Source of the DNA: Anaeromonas sp052088025
GTDB taxonomy: Bacteria; Bacillota; Clostridia; Tissierellales; SIT17
Reading direction: 5' to 3'
Assembly (NCBI RefSeq): GCF_052088025.1
Contig: NZ_JBQCYD010000001.1
Location: 71,533 to 135,532, forward strand
Length of the DNA: 64,000 bases
This document shows positions 1 through 8,321 of the stretch, one piece after another. A program made the position numbers and the translations under genes. The notes under the pieces are model-generated. The model saw only the letters and a list, made by a program, of their open reading frames with translations. It was not told where the DNA came from and did not search any database. Every line of letters begins with the position of its first letter. Positions within the stretch are counted from its first letter, which is position 1.

Positions 1-583
1 TATCTTGATCTTCAATATATGTACCATCACTCCATTGATAAACCCTTATAGATATTGTATTCTCTTTTCCTTTTTCGATAAATTTTGTAATGTCAAATTC
101 AGATGCCATTCTGCTTCCTTGACTATATCCTACTTCTTTTCCATTCACCCAAATATGAAAAGCACTATCTACCCCTTCAAATCGCAAAATAATATTAGAG
201 TCCTTCCAGTTATCCGGAATGAAAAATGTTCTTTTATAGCATCCCGTAGGATTTTTTGATGGTACATTAGGTGGATCTATAGGAAATGGATAAATTAAAT
301 CAGTATAATGAGGTATACCGTACCCTTCCATTTGCCAATTACTTGGAACCCTTATATCATCCCAATCATCTACATTATAGCTATCAGTAAAAAAAGCTTC
401 TGGTGATTCCTCCACTGTATTTGAATAATAAAACTTCCACATACCATTTAGCAGCATAAATTTGTCTGATCTTCCTCTTTGGTAGCTTAAAGCATCTTCC
501 TTATTATCATATGAAAAAAAATATGATCTACTATCTAATCTGTTTCTTTCTAAAATATCTAAATCATTCCAATCTCTATTCAT
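1..583 (-). CDS. beta-galactosidase, GH2 family (N-terminal part, runs off the window)
   Basis: Reading leftward from an ATG at 583 gives 194 uninterrupted codons that continue past base 1. The translation has the sugar-binding jelly-roll domain of LacZ/EbgA-type GH2 enzymes: an N-terminal NRLDSRSYFF-like segment, VPSNWQMEGYG at about residue 90, NPTGCYKRTF at about 125, and FEGVDSAFHIWVNGKEVGYS near 150, followed by WSDGTYIEDQD, the typical beginning of the second domain. The enzyme hydrolyses terminal beta-galactosides in the cytoplasm. The start is supported by GGAGGAG (590-596) eight bases upstream. The catalytic TIM barrel lies outside the window, so activity cannot be judged. Truncation is by the window edge, not by a mutation. 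Confidence 0.9.
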   Translation of the reverse strand, partial: MNRDWNDLDILERNRLDSRSYFFSYDNKEDALSYQRGRSDKFMLLNGMWKFYYSNTVEESPEAFFTDSYNVDDWDDIRVPSNWQMEGYGIPHYTDLIYPFPIDPPNVPSKNPTGCYKRTFFIPDNWKDSNIILRFEGVDSAFHIWVNGKEVGYSQGSRMASEFDITKFIEKGKENTISIRVYQWSDGTYIEDQD

Positions 584-665
584 AATCTTCTCCTCCACAT
601 CTTTATAATTAGTTCTTTAATTAATCATTATATACTATTTTTCATGAAATAAAATCATTGCACAA

Positions 666-697
666 AAAAAGAGACTATATTTTCATATAGCCTCTTT
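666..697 (-). terminator. rho-independent terminator of the small peptide gene
   Basis: On the minus strand an imperfect stem (AGAGGCTATAT paired with ATATAGTCTCT) is followed by a run of T. It lies 9 bases after the stop codon of the peptide gene at 706-822. Confidence 0.75.
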
Positions 698-705
698 ATA
701 TAATG

Positions 706-822
706 TTAATACCCTCTAGAACCATAAGGCATAAATAATACTACTAATAATAAAAAGAAGAATAGTAATTCACTACCTCCATCAAATAATCCTCCGAGTA
801 TACCACCTTGAGCTTCACCCAT
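706..822 (-). CDS. 38-aa hydrophobic small protein, SELLFFFLLLVVLF family
   Basis: A short ORF with a strong GAAAGGAGG site 8-9 bases before its ATG and its own terminator. The product starts with a Gly-rich stretch (GGILGGLFDGG), then SELLFFFLLLVVLFMP, one membrane-spanning helix, and a short polar tail ending RGY. The helix is nearly identical to that of the 30-aa protein at 4109-4201, so the two are paralogues. Such peptides are common in spore-forming Clostridia and are often annotated as YjcZ-like sporulation proteins; that link is from general knowledge and the function is unknown. Confidence 0.75.
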   Translation of the reverse strand: MGEAQGGILGGLFDGGSELLFFFLLLVVLFMPYGSRGY

Positions 823-925
823 TGTTAAATTCCTCCTTTCAATATTATCATATGTATATTTATATATATTTGTGCCAAATATATATAAATAACAAATTAT
901 ACTTTCTTTTTTAATGGAAACAATA

Positions 926-959
926 TATAATAATACTTAGTATTAATATCTGGTACTAA
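926..959 (+). promoter_or_regulatory. promoter with FapR-like palindrome before the flavoprotein gene
   Basis: A consensus -10 TATAAT lies at 926-931; the -35 region is poor. Immediately downstream, at 937-959, is the interrupted palindrome TTAGTA-N11-TACTAA. A compact relative, TTAGTACCTGGTACTAA, sits at 18976-18992 in the same position relative to its -10 box. Half-sites of this type are those of FapR, the malonyl-CoA-sensing repressor of lipid synthesis, and the gene downstream belongs to the family that includes enoyl-ACP reductase FabK. No fapR gene is in the window, so the regulator assignment is an inference. Confidence 0.5.
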
Positions 960-983
960 ATAAATATATTTTGGAGGTATAAT

Positions 984-2066
984 ATGAATTTACCAAAACT
1001 TAAAATAGGAAACTTAATTGCAAGGGTTCCAATAGTTCAAGGTGGAATGGGAGTTGGTATATCACTTTCAAGTCTTGCTGGTTCTGTTGCTAAAAATGGT
1101 GGTATTGGAGTGATATCAGGAGTAGAAATAGGTTTTAATGAACCTGATTATTTTACCAATAAAAAAGAAGCCAATATAAGAGCTTTAAAGAATCATATTA
1201 AAAAAGCTAAAGAACTTTCTAATGGAGGTATAATAGGAGTAAATCTTATGGCAGTATTAAATAATTTTGAAGAACTTGTAAAGGAATCTATAAAAGAAAA
1301 AGTTGATATAATTTTTTCAGGTGCAGGTCTTCCTTTATCTCTTCCTAAATTTACAAAAAATACAGATACAAAAATTGCTCCAATAGTATCTTCTGCTAAA
1401 GCAGCTAAGGTAATTTGTAAAAGTTGGGATAAGAAATACAATGTTATTCCTGATGCTATAGTAGTTGAAGGTCCAAAAGCAGGAGGTCATTTAGGATTTA
1501 AAGAAGAAGATTTAAATTTAGAAAAAAACGAATTAATAAACATAGTTAAATCTGTAATAGAAGCAATCTTACCTTTTGAAGAAAAATATAAAAGATCTAT
1601 ACCCGTTATTGCAGGTGGTGGAATATATGATGGATCTGATATAAGTACCCTGATACTAGCAGGAGCATCTGGTGTTCAAATAGGAACAAGGTTTATAGCT
1701 ACAAATGAATGTGATGCATCAATGGAATTTAAAGAAACAATAATAAATTCTAGTAAAGAAGATATAAGTTTAATAAAAAGTCCTGTAGGTATGACAGGTA
1801 GAGCTGTTTCTAATAATTTTCTAGATCAAGTTAATTTAGAAAATAAAAAACCTAAAGGATGTATAGCAAATTGCCTTAAACCATGTAATCCTAGCACTGC
1901 ACCATATTGTATAGCAGATGCACTTATAAACGCACAAAAGGGCAATTTTGAAGATGGCTTTGCTTTTGCAGGTGTAAATGCATATAGAGTTGATAAAATC
2001 ACTTCAGTTAAAGAATTAATGGATGAATTAGTAGATGAAGCAAATAAATATTTAAGTAATAATTAA
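984..2066 (+). CDS. FMN-dependent NMO-family protein (nitronate monooxygenase or FabK-type enoyl-ACP reductase)
   Basis: A 360-residue TIM-barrel flavoprotein. Family motifs are visible: PIVQGGMGVG (residues 16-25), VEGPKAGGHLG (161-171), IAGGGI (209-214) and GVQIGTRF (230-237), which hold the FMN phosphate. His169 in GGH is the conserved active-site residue. Residues 293-309 hold four Cys (C293, C297, C301, C309), a feature of the longer clostridial members. Family members either oxidise alkyl nitronates or reduce enoyl-ACP. The FapR-like box in its promoter favours a lipid-synthesis role, but FabK is usually about 310 residues, so the choice stays open. RBS TTGGAGG lies 7-8 bases before ATG. 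Single-gene transcription unit with a strong terminator. Confidence 0.85.
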   Translation: MNLPKLKIGNLIARVPIVQGGMGVGISLSSLAGSVAKNGGIGVISGVEIGFNEPDYFTNKKEANIRALKNHIKKAKELSNGGIIGVNLMAVLNNFEELVKESIKEKVDIIFSGAGLPLSLPKFTKNTDTKIAPIVSSAKAAKVICKSWDKKYNVIPDAIVVEGPKAGGHLGFKEEDLNLEKNELINIVKSVIEAILPFEEKYKRSIPVIAGGGIYDGSDISTLILAGASGVQIGTRFIATNECDASMEFKETIINSSKEDISLIKSPVGMTGRAVSNNFLDQVNLENKKPKGCIANCLKPCNPSTAPYCIADALINAQKGNFEDGFAFAGVNAYRVDKITSVKELMDELVDEANKYLSNN

Positions 2067-2100
2067 AAAATGCTCTCCAATTTAAATTGGAGAGCATTTT
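2067..2100. terminator. bidirectional terminator
   Basis: A perfect inverted repeat centred on CTCCAATTT/AAATTGGAG with A-run on one side and T-run on the other. It lies between two convergent genes and can serve both. Confidence 0.9.
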
Positions 2101-2898
2101 TTATAAATCTATCTTTTTCTCTAATATATATCCTGTAGAATATAGGAATACAAAAAATAAAATAATTGTGAATATTACTGAAGGAACATTTACAGAAAAA
2201 GCATTAGCTGTATTTTCTATTTGCATATTTACATTATTAAAGGTTAAGTTTTCTTGTAATGCTTGAGAATTTATATTTATATTAAAAGGTAAAAAACTAT
2301 TAATTAAATAATCTATATAGGTTGTAGCAGAAGTTATTGCTATAAAAACTATAAATGCTATTAATTTCCCTATCTTTTTAACTCCCAATGCAGCCTTACT
2401 TATAGCTATAGAAAAATAAACTGTCATAACAAATCCAATTGATTGTAATATTCCAAGTATTGATATTGCTAAAAATTCAGGTGTTAAGATAATTTTATTT
2501 ATATCTTTTAATATGGTTGTAAGTATTGGTTGATCTATTAATCCAGAGTATTTACTAAATATCAAATAAATAAATCCAAGCTGTATAACAGAATATAGAG
2601 TATACCAAAAGGTAGTCACTATAAGTTTTGATAATACTATGGAGTTCCCTGATACTGGTAGGGTAAGAGTAAGGTATCCCCTATCTTCATATACTTCTTT
2701 GCTAAATGACGTTACAAAGTAATATAATATAGCAACATTACCACCAAATGCTCCTAAAACCATTAAAAACATTGTTCTACCTACCGTATCTACATCTGCT
2801 GTTAAAAATGCAAATAAACTTAAAAGTGTAAGTGTTATAACTACTACAGCAATAAATTTCGTACTTCCTTTAATCTCATATTTAATCAAATTTAGCAT
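2101..2898 (-). CDS. ABC-2 type transporter permease, GntR-linked operon
   Basis: A 265-aa integral membrane protein with about six predicted hydrophobic helices (about residues 13-33, 43-64, 90-112, 139-160, 175-197, 235-257). The cytoplasmic loop YEDRGYLTLTLPVSGNSIVLSKL after the second helix is characteristic of ABC-2 permeases. It is translated directly after the ATPase gene with a one-base overlap (2898), so the two form one exporter. It is the last gene of a GntR-ATPase-permease operon like ytrAB of Bacillus, where the system answers cell-wall-active compounds. The substrate is unknown. Confidence 0.85.
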   Translation of the reverse strand: MLNLIKYEIKGSTKFIAVVVITLTLLSLFAFLTADVDTVGRTMFLMVLGAFGGNVAILYYFVTSFSKEVYEDRGYLTLTLPVSGNSIVLSKLIVTTFWYTLYSVIQLGFIYLIFSKYSGLIDQPILTTILKDINKIILTPEFLAISILGILQSIGFVMTVYFSIAISKAALGVKKIGKLIAFIVFIAITSATTYIDYLINSFLPFNININSQALQENLTFNNVNMQIENTANAFSVNVPSVIFTIILFFVFLYSTGYILEKKIDL

Positions 2899-3593
2899 TA
2901 TTTAAATACCTCCCTATATAGTTCATCTATAGACATATTTTTCTCTGTCCTTAAACTTTCAACATTTCCATTTAAAACTATTTCTCCATCCTTAAGAAAT
3001 GCTACCTCTTCAAATATTCTCTCTAAATCATGTACCAAATGTGTGGTTATTAACATTGAACTATCTTCATTATAATTATCGATTATAGCATCTAATATCT
3101 TCTCACGTGCCACAGGGTCAACTCCTGCTATAGGTTCATCTAATATGTATAGCTTTGCCTTACGTGATAAAACAAGAGTTAGGTTTAATTTTTCCTGCAT
3201 TCCTTTAGATAATTTAGTTATTTTCATATCTTCACTAAGTTCCATAAAGTTTAAAAGTTCCATTGCCTTTTTTCTATCAAAATCGTCATAAAAGTCTTCA
3301 AATAAATCAATTGAATCTTTTATTTTCATCCATTTATATAGAAAATTTCTATCTGGTAAATATGAAACAAGCGCTTTTGTCTCTATACCTGGCTTCTTAC
3401 CAGAAATATAAACCTCTCCTTTAGACTCTGTTAATATTCCCATAAGTATTTTAATCATAGTAGTTTTACCACTACCATTAGGACCTAATAATCCTACAAT
3501 TTTCCCCTTTTCAATATTTAAATTCACATTGTTTAAAGCAGCTTTTTTCATATAATTTTTTGTTAGATTTTTCATTTCTACTATTTGCTCCAT
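2898..3593 (-). CDS. ABC transporter ATP-binding protein, GntR-linked operon
   Basis: A 231-aa ATPase with Walker A GPNGSGKT (37-44), signature LSKGMQ (128-133), Walker B LYILDEP (148-154) and the switch His in ITTH. Compact size and LSKGMQEKL place it with ABC-2 exporter ATPases such as YtrB/EcsA/CcmA-like proteins. It sits one base downstream of the regulator and overlaps the permease by one base, so it is co-translated with both. Confidence 0.9.
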   Translation of the reverse strand: MEQIVEMKNLTKNYMKKAALNNVNLNIEKGKIVGLLGPNGSGKTTMIKILMGILTESKGEVYISGKKPGIETKALVSYLPDRNFLYKWMKIKDSIDLFEDFYDDFDRKKAMELLNFMELSEDMKITKLSKGMQEKLNLTLVLSRKAKLYILDEPIAGVDPVAREKILDAIIDNYNEDSSMLITTHLVHDLERIFEEVAFLKDGEIVLNGNVESLRTEKNMSIDELYREVFK

Positions 3594-3594
3594 A

Positions 3595-3957
3595 TTAAAT
3601 ACCTCCTTTTAATTTTTCTTTTATTATATTTAATATTTCATCTTTATCAAAACCTATTTCCTTCATATTTGATAAAAATGAATTTATTATTTCATCAGAT
3701 AGTTCCTTTTTTAGATTTAATATAATATTTTCATCCTCTGTGACAAAAGTTCCCATTCCTCTTTTAGTAAAAGTAATGCCTTCTCTTTCAAGTTCACTAT
3801 ATGCTCTTTGTACTGTATTTGGATTTACCTTGAATTTTTCTGACATATCCCTTACTGAAATTATTTTGTCAGCATTTTTAAGTTCCCCTTTTACAAGCAA
3901 TCTTTTTATATGATTCATTATTTGAATATATATAGGTATATTATTATTAAAATCCAT
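3595..3957 (-). CDS. GntR-family transcriptional regulator, YtrA subfamily
   Basis: A 120-aa protein with an N-terminal winged helix (residues about 8-75; recognition part RDMSEKFKVNPNTVQRAYSELEREG) followed by a short helical dimerisation tail, the YtrA architecture, which lacks a large effector domain. The ATG at 3957 is chosen because GGAGGGG lies 5-6 bases before it; an upstream in-frame ATG at 4002 falls inside the promoter. The gene leads an ABC exporter operon and probably represses its own promoter through the palindrome at 4002-4018. Confidence 0.85.
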   Translation of the reverse strand: MDFNNNIPIYIQIMNHIKRLLVKGELKNADKIISVRDMSEKFKVNPNTVQRAYSELEREGITFTKRGMGTFVTEDENIILNLKKELSDEIINSFLSNMKEIGFDKDEILNIIKEKLKGGI

Positions 3958-3990
3958 GTTTCCCCTCCACTGTTTTAATGACCTATATAT

Positions 3991-4019
3991 ATAGTACACC
4001 ATGACACTAGTTATGTCAA
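3991..4019 (-). promoter_or_regulatory. sigma-A promoter with palindromic operator for the GntR-ABC operon
   Basis: On the minus strand TTGACA (4014-4019), a 17-base spacer and TACTAT (3991-3996). The imperfect palindrome TGACATAACTAGTGTCA (4002-4018) covers the -35 box and spacer, a natural place for autorepression by the YtrA-like regulator encoded next. Confidence 0.7.
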
Positions 4020-4108
4020 TATATTTTAAAAATATTTGTCACTTAATTCTTAATTTTAAATATAATAATATTAGATACTATTACTTTTCTTCAAAAGGAG
4101 GACTTTAT

Positions 4109-4201
4109 ATGTCAAGTAAAGGATGTGGCGTTTCAAGTGAGTTATTGTTTTTCTTCTTATTATTAGTAGTTTTATTCATGCCTGGATACGGTAATTACTA
4201 A
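4109..4201 (+). CDS. 30-aa hydrophobic small protein, SELLFFFLLLVVLF family
   Basis: The ATG at 4109 has AAAAGGAGG eight bases upstream. The product starts MSSKGCGVS, continues with SELLFFFLLLVVLFMP, one membrane helix, and ends PGYGNY. Its helix matches that of the 38-aa peptide at 706-822. Its tail PGYGNY recurs as a repeat at the C-terminus of the protein at 4924-5307. It has its own terminator. Function unknown; a role in the spore envelope is a guess from the distribution of similar peptides. Confidence 0.75.
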   Translation: MSSKGCGVSSELLFFFLLLVVLFMPGYGNY

Positions 4202-4216
4202 TCTTACATTTCTTTA

Positions 4217-4252
4217 AAAAGTTGATTATCTTAAGATAATCAACTTTTTTTG
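4217..4252 (+). terminator. rho-independent terminator
   Basis: Perfect stem GTTGATTATCTT/AAGATAATCAAC followed by seven T, 15 bases after the stop of the small peptide gene. Confidence 0.9.
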
Positions 4253-4343
4253 TGAAAAATGATGGATATCACAATTAAAATCATGATTTATTGGTATAAT
4301 TATAATAGGAATAAAATTTATGAAATTGGAAAGGAGATAAATC

Positions 4344-4901
4344 ATGAATTCAATAGATATTTTAGTTAATGAACATGATAATATAAAGAAGATTTTAAAA
4401 ATAGTGAGATGTATCTGTGTGGATATGGTAGAGGGCAAGGATGTTGATATAAATGACTTTTCCCATATAATTGATTTTATTAGGAATTATGCTGATAAAC
4501 ATCATCATGGTAAAGAAGAAGAAATATTATTTAAATATATGCAAGAGGAATTATCCTTAGATATAGGTGAAGGACCAGTAAGAGGAATGTTTATAGAGCA
4601 TGATTATGCAAGAAGCTTTGTAATTAATTTAGAAATGGCTATAAAAAAATATAATGATGGTGATAATGAATCTAAGGTAGATATAATTGCAAATGCTATA
4701 GGATATGCAAATTTACTTACAAATCATATCTTTAAAGAAGATAATGTCATATATAAATATGCTATAGCACATTTATCTAATGATACCTTAAATAAAATAA
4801 ACAAGGAAGTTAAGGCAATAGAAGAAACACAAGAAAATATAAATAAGAAGAAAAAATATCTAGATTTAATAGAAAATTTAAGTAAAAAATATAACTGCTA
4901 A
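4344..4901 (+). CDS. hemerythrin-like (HHE domain) iron-binding protein
   Basis: A 185-aa four-helix-bundle protein. Metal ligand motifs stand in family order: NEHDN (9-13), DKHHHGKEEE (about 52-61), FIEHDYA (about 83-89) and NHIFKEDNVIY (about 132-142). These His and Glu residues bind a diiron centre. Members bind oxygen or protect anaerobes against oxygen and nitric oxide. The protein is soluble, with no signal peptide. RBS GGAAAGGAG precedes the ATG. A long helical Lys-rich tail follows the domain. Monocistronic; the terminator hairpin begins inside its last codons. Confidence 0.9.
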   Translation: MNSIDILVNEHDNIKKILKIVRCICVDMVEGKDVDINDFSHIIDFIRNYADKHHHGKEEEILFKYMQEELSLDIGEGPVRGMFIEHDYARSFVINLEMAIKKYNDGDNESKVDIIANAIGYANLLTNHIFKEDNVIYKYAIAHLSNDTLNKINKEVKAIEETQENINKKKKYLDLIENLSKKYNC

Positions 4902-4922
4902 GAATATTCTTAGCAGTTATAT
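4891..4922. terminator. bidirectional terminator between convergent genes
   Basis: Perfect 15-base inverted repeat (ATAACTGCTAAGAAT and its complement) overlapping the stop codon of the hemerythrin gene and ending two bases before the stop of the convergent gene at 4924. Confidence 0.85.
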
Positions 4923-4923
4923 T

Positions 4924-5307
4924 TTAATAATATGGATTATTACCATAGCCTGGATAATTTCTATAGCCTGGATAGTTGCCATAACCAGGGTATGGTCTTC
5001 TTCTACGCCTATTAAATAGGTTTCCAAGCAATATCAAAGATATAAAATCTCTAAAAAGTCGTCTTCTACCATAATAAGGTCTTTGCATATTTACTCCCCT
5101 GCTCATTACACGCTTTTCTCTTATATCATCTTCAATTTCTGGATAATCGTTTATCATATCGTTATATATTTCATCAATCATTCTTTCTAATTCTTCATTT
5201 GTTGGCATTTCATCCATATCATCATATGGATAATATTTCATTATAGTATCTTCTACTTTTGGATAAAGTTTTTCATACATTTCAGGATAAGCTATGTTTT
5301 CATTCAT
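4924..5307 (-). CDS. 127-aa protein with acidic N-terminus and PGYGNY-repeat tail
   Basis: Unknown function. The first 75 residues are acidic and helical, rich in YP motifs (AYPEMYEKLYPKVEDTI, KYYPYDD, NDYPEIEDD), a pattern seen in small clostridial proteins of unknown role. A basic patch (GRRRLFRDF...NRRRRR) flanks a short hydrophobic stretch, and the tail consists of three imperfect repeats of PGYGNY/PGYRNY/PGYGNN. Tyr/Gly tails of this type are usual in spore coat and morphogenetic proteins. The same PGYGNY ends the peptide at 4109-4201, suggesting a shared location or partner. RBS GAGGAGG precedes the ATG. Confidence 0.7.
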   Translation of the reverse strand: MNENIAYPEMYEKLYPKVEDTIMKYYPYDDMDEMPTNEELERMIDEIYNDMINDYPEIEDDIREKRVMSRGVNMQRPYYGRRRLFRDFISLILLGNLFNRRRRRPYPGYGNYPGYRNYPGYGNNPYY

Positions 5308-5377
5308 AAAAAAATCCTCCTCTACTTTTTCGTATTCAATATATATTATGTAGAGAGTATTCTTTTGTGAATGATTT

Positions 5378-7603
5378 TTATTTATTTATATTTAAATATA
5401 GTTCTTTTTCTTTATTGAAATTGAGTTCATCACCATCTATTGTAACTTTACTGGCATCTACAAAGCCATGTATTACAATTTTTATATTAGGAAATTCATA
5501 TCCATCTTTTAAAATCTGGCCTTTAACGATTATATTGTCTGTATCAGGTTTTATATTTAATTCTACCTCTGAATACTTACCTTTTTCATAATCAAAGGAT
5601 AAAGAATCATCTATATATAATTTATATTTTCCTTCTAGCCCATAATAATAATGTATTTCTAATCCATTATTATCTATAGGTATTATAGCTCCTGCTTTTA
5701 TATATATTGGTAACTTCTCTAAAGGAGCATCTGCTATAATATACTTTCCACCTTCTATTATCTCTTTTGTAAAATAATCATACCATTTACCTTCTGGTAA
5801 ATAAACCATTCTCTTGTATGTTCTTGGTTTTGTTATAGGACAAATCATTATATTTTCACCATATAAAAATTGATCATTTATATCATATGTTTTTTCATCT
5901 TCTTGATAATGATAAAAAAGAGGACGTAAAACTGGTTCTCCTGTAAGAGAATTATCTCTCATTAAATTATATAAGTAAGTCATGAATTTATATCTAAGTG
6001 ATATATAGTCTTTAATTACTTTTAAATAGTCTCTTCCAAAACACCATGGTTCTTGATTTATTGTACCTTTAGCACTATGATTTCTAAAAAATGGAGTAAA
6101 TGCTCCTAATTGAGTCCATCTAGTAAGTAATTCTCCATTACTATCACCATTAAATCCTCCTACATCTCCACCTATAAATGAAAATCCACTTAAAGATAAG
6201 TTTAAATACATAGGAATGCTCGCTTCTAAATGCTCCCATACAGATTCATTATCACCAGTCCACAGTGCTGAATATCTTTGAGTTCCTGCAAAAGCTGCAC
6301 GAGTTAATATAAAGGGTCTTTTCTTTGCATCTATTTCTTTAAGTCCCTTATAGCTAGCTTCAGCTTCAAGCATTGCATATATATTGTGAATTTCTGAATG
6401 TGCCCTCTCATTTCCATCATTATCAATATGAATAGTATCAAGCGGTAAAGTTTTGCTATCTGTAGAAAAATCAGCTGGTTCATTCATATCATTCCATATT
6501 CCTTCTACACCTAAATCTATTAATTCCTTATGAAGTTCTCCCCACCATTTCTTGACATCATTTCTTAGAAAATCTGGAAAGGCAGAATCCCCTGGCCAAA
6601 CTTCACCAATATATATATCATCATTTTTATCTTTTATAAAGTAATCTTTTTCTTTTCCTTCATCAAATACCTTATATCCTTCTTCCTTTTTTACCCCTGG
6701 ATCTATTATTACTACCAATTTAAAACCCATTTGTTTTAATTCATCATTCATTTCCTTAAATTCACTAAACTTTTCATCATCTATGGTAAATACCTTATAG
6801 TCTTTCATATAATCTATATCAAGATATAATACATCACATGGTATATTTTCCTTTTTCATTCTTCTAGCTACTTCTAGCAATTCCTCTTTATTTTCATAGC
6901 TCCAACGGCATTGGTGATAGCCTAAAAAATCTTTCCTAGGTAAAGGCATTCTTCCTGTAATATAACTATAATTTCTTACTACATTTGAAATTTCTGGTCC
7001 GTATATAAAGAAGTAATCTATTCTACCCCCATCAGCTTTAAATTTAACCCTATCTTTTTTTTCTTTGCCAAAATCAAAATGAGTTTTAAATGTATTATCA
7101 AAGTATATCCCATAAGCAAGGTCTTCTTTTAATCCTATATAAAAAGGTACTGCAGTATGGTATTCTTTTATTATTGATGTATGAATATCACTATTTGCAA
7201 GCACGTCATTATTCCAATTAACTGTGTCTGTATCAATCTGATTTATAAAACCAAATTTTTCTCCCATACCATAAAAACCTTTTTCATCATTCATGAATTT
7301 TTCTAAAGATATATTATTTAAATCTAAATTTTTATCCTTATTTAATAAATTTCCATTTTTATCATAAATAGACACTTTTAAAGTTTCTTCATCTATATTT
7401 ATTTTTAATTTATCTGTAGAAATATTATTATTTTCAATTTCGCAATCTATTTTTTTAGGTTTAGCTATTACAGCTATAGATGTTTTTGGCAGTTTATTTT
7501 CCTTAGAATAAGAAAATCTAACTATATCATCACCATAAAATACTATATCCAAAAAAACATTATTATTTTCTATGGTATATCCATATGTAGTCTTTTTTAT
7601 CAT
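5378..7603 (-). CDS. glycoside hydrolase family 31 (alpha-glucosidase/alpha-xylosidase type)
   Basis: A 741-aa cytoplasmic enzyme with the GH31 layout: N-terminal beta-sandwich (to about 215), catalytic barrel, then C-terminal beta domains. The catalytic nucleophile is Asp372 in WNDMNEP (370-376) and the acid/base is Asp451 in WTGDNES (448-454); the substrate-binding QCRWSYE (231-237) and LDIDYM (261-266) are present. It releases glucose (or a related sugar) from the non-reducing ends of alpha-linked saccharides. The ATG at 7603 follows AGGAGAG; an upstream ATG would overlap the preceding gene. Ten bases separate it from the gene before, so they are co-transcribed. Confidence 0.9.
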   Translation of the reverse strand: MIKKTTYGYTIENNNVFLDIVFYGDDIVRFSYSKENKLPKTSIAVIAKPKKIDCEIENNNISTDKLKINIDEETLKVSIYDKNGNLLNKDKNLDLNNISLEKFMNDEKGFYGMGEKFGFINQIDTDTVNWNNDVLANSDIHTSIIKEYHTAVPFYIGLKEDLAYGIYFDNTFKTHFDFGKEKKDRVKFKADGGRIDYFFIYGPEISNVVRNYSYITGRMPLPRKDFLGYHQCRWSYENKEELLEVARRMKKENIPCDVLYLDIDYMKDYKVFTIDDEKFSEFKEMNDELKQMGFKLVVIIDPGVKKEEGYKVFDEGKEKDYFIKDKNDDIYIGEVWPGDSAFPDFLRNDVKKWWGELHKELIDLGVEGIWNDMNEPADFSTDSKTLPLDTIHIDNDGNERAHSEIHNIYAMLEAEASYKGLKEIDAKKRPFILTRAAFAGTQRYSALWTGDNESVWEHLEASIPMYLNLSLSGFSFIGGDVGGFNGDSNGELLTRWTQLGAFTPFFRNHSAKGTINQEPWCFGRDYLKVIKDYISLRYKFMTYLYNLMRDNSLTGEPVLRPLFYHYQEDEKTYDINDQFLYGENIMICPITKPRTYKRMVYLPEGKWYDYFTKEIIEGGKYIIADAPLEKLPIYIKAGAIIPIDNNGLEIHYYYGLEGKYKLYIDDSLSFDYEKGKYSEVELNIKPDTDNIIVKGQILKDGYEFPNIKIVIHGFVDASKVTIDGDELNFNKEKELYLNINK

Positions 7604-7613
7604 TATATCTCTC

Positions 7614-8261
7614 CTAATATTTTTCATCTATTAATACACCTGAATAGTTTATTTCAATATCATCATATCCATTTGTATTGTTATTTGTAGGTACTTTTAT
7701 TGATTTGAATTTATTATATATATCCTTCATTAATATTTTCAAATTATTTATAGAATCATCAAAATTTTCCATAGATTTAATTTTATCTATAAATTTATTT
7801 GTATCTAATTTAAGTTTGCCATCATTTATTATATTTATCCCAGTTTCAGATAAGGTATAGCTGTGATTTTTTACTGTTTCTTTGATGTCTAAGCTATAAC
7901 TAGTCCTAAATTCCTTATCTAATATCTCTAAAGAACCTAGTGCTGAATTATACTTATCTAATAATTTTTTCATATTATAAATACTATAATTTTTATTTAA
8001 CTCAAATAATTTGATCTCTTTTTCAAGGCTTATTTCACTATGATAAAAGCCATAATAATGTTCTTTTAATCTTTCTAAATCATCATAAAATTGATCAGAT
8101 GCTAATAAATGATTGGCATTTGAGTAAGAAGTATTATTTTCCGTTCTACTTGCAGGTTCTACTCTGTCTATATTAGAAGTATTTAAAACCTGCCTATTTC
8201 TTTCTACAAAACTATTATGAATCCTTCTTTTAGTTCTTGAAGTACTAGATACTCGTGTCAT
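7614..8261 (-). CDS. 215-aa conserved hypothetical protein, helical
   Basis: Not recognised. The N-terminus (about 40 residues) is basic and Ser/Thr/Arg-rich (TRVSSTSRTKRRI), the rest is mostly helical and highly charged with a likely coiled coil near residues 60-180, ending in a YSGVLIDEKY tail. No signal peptide or membrane segment. The ATG at 8261 is taken because GAGAGGAAG lies just upstream. It precedes the GH31 gene by 10 bases, so the two probably form an operon, though nothing in the sequence says it acts on sugars. Confidence 0.6.
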   Translation of the reverse strand: MTRVSSTSRTKRRIHNSFVERNRQVLNTSNIDRVEPASRTENNTSYSNANHLLASDQFYDDLERLKEHYYGFYHSEISLEKEIKLFELNKNYSIYNMKKLLDKYNSALGSLEILDKEFRTSYSLDIKETVKNHSYTLSETGINIINDGKLKLDTNKFIDKIKSMENFDDSINNLKILMKDIYNKFKSIKVPTNNNTNGYDDIEINYSGVLIDEKY

Positions 8262-8321
8262 TATAACACTTCCTCTCATCTTTTACTTCTTTATACCCAA
8301 AAAATCTATTCTTATAGTATA

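Noticed and set aside
1..583. Possible beta-galactosidase pseudogene
   Set aside because: The reading frame is intact up to the window edge; the loss of the rest is due only to where the window was cut.
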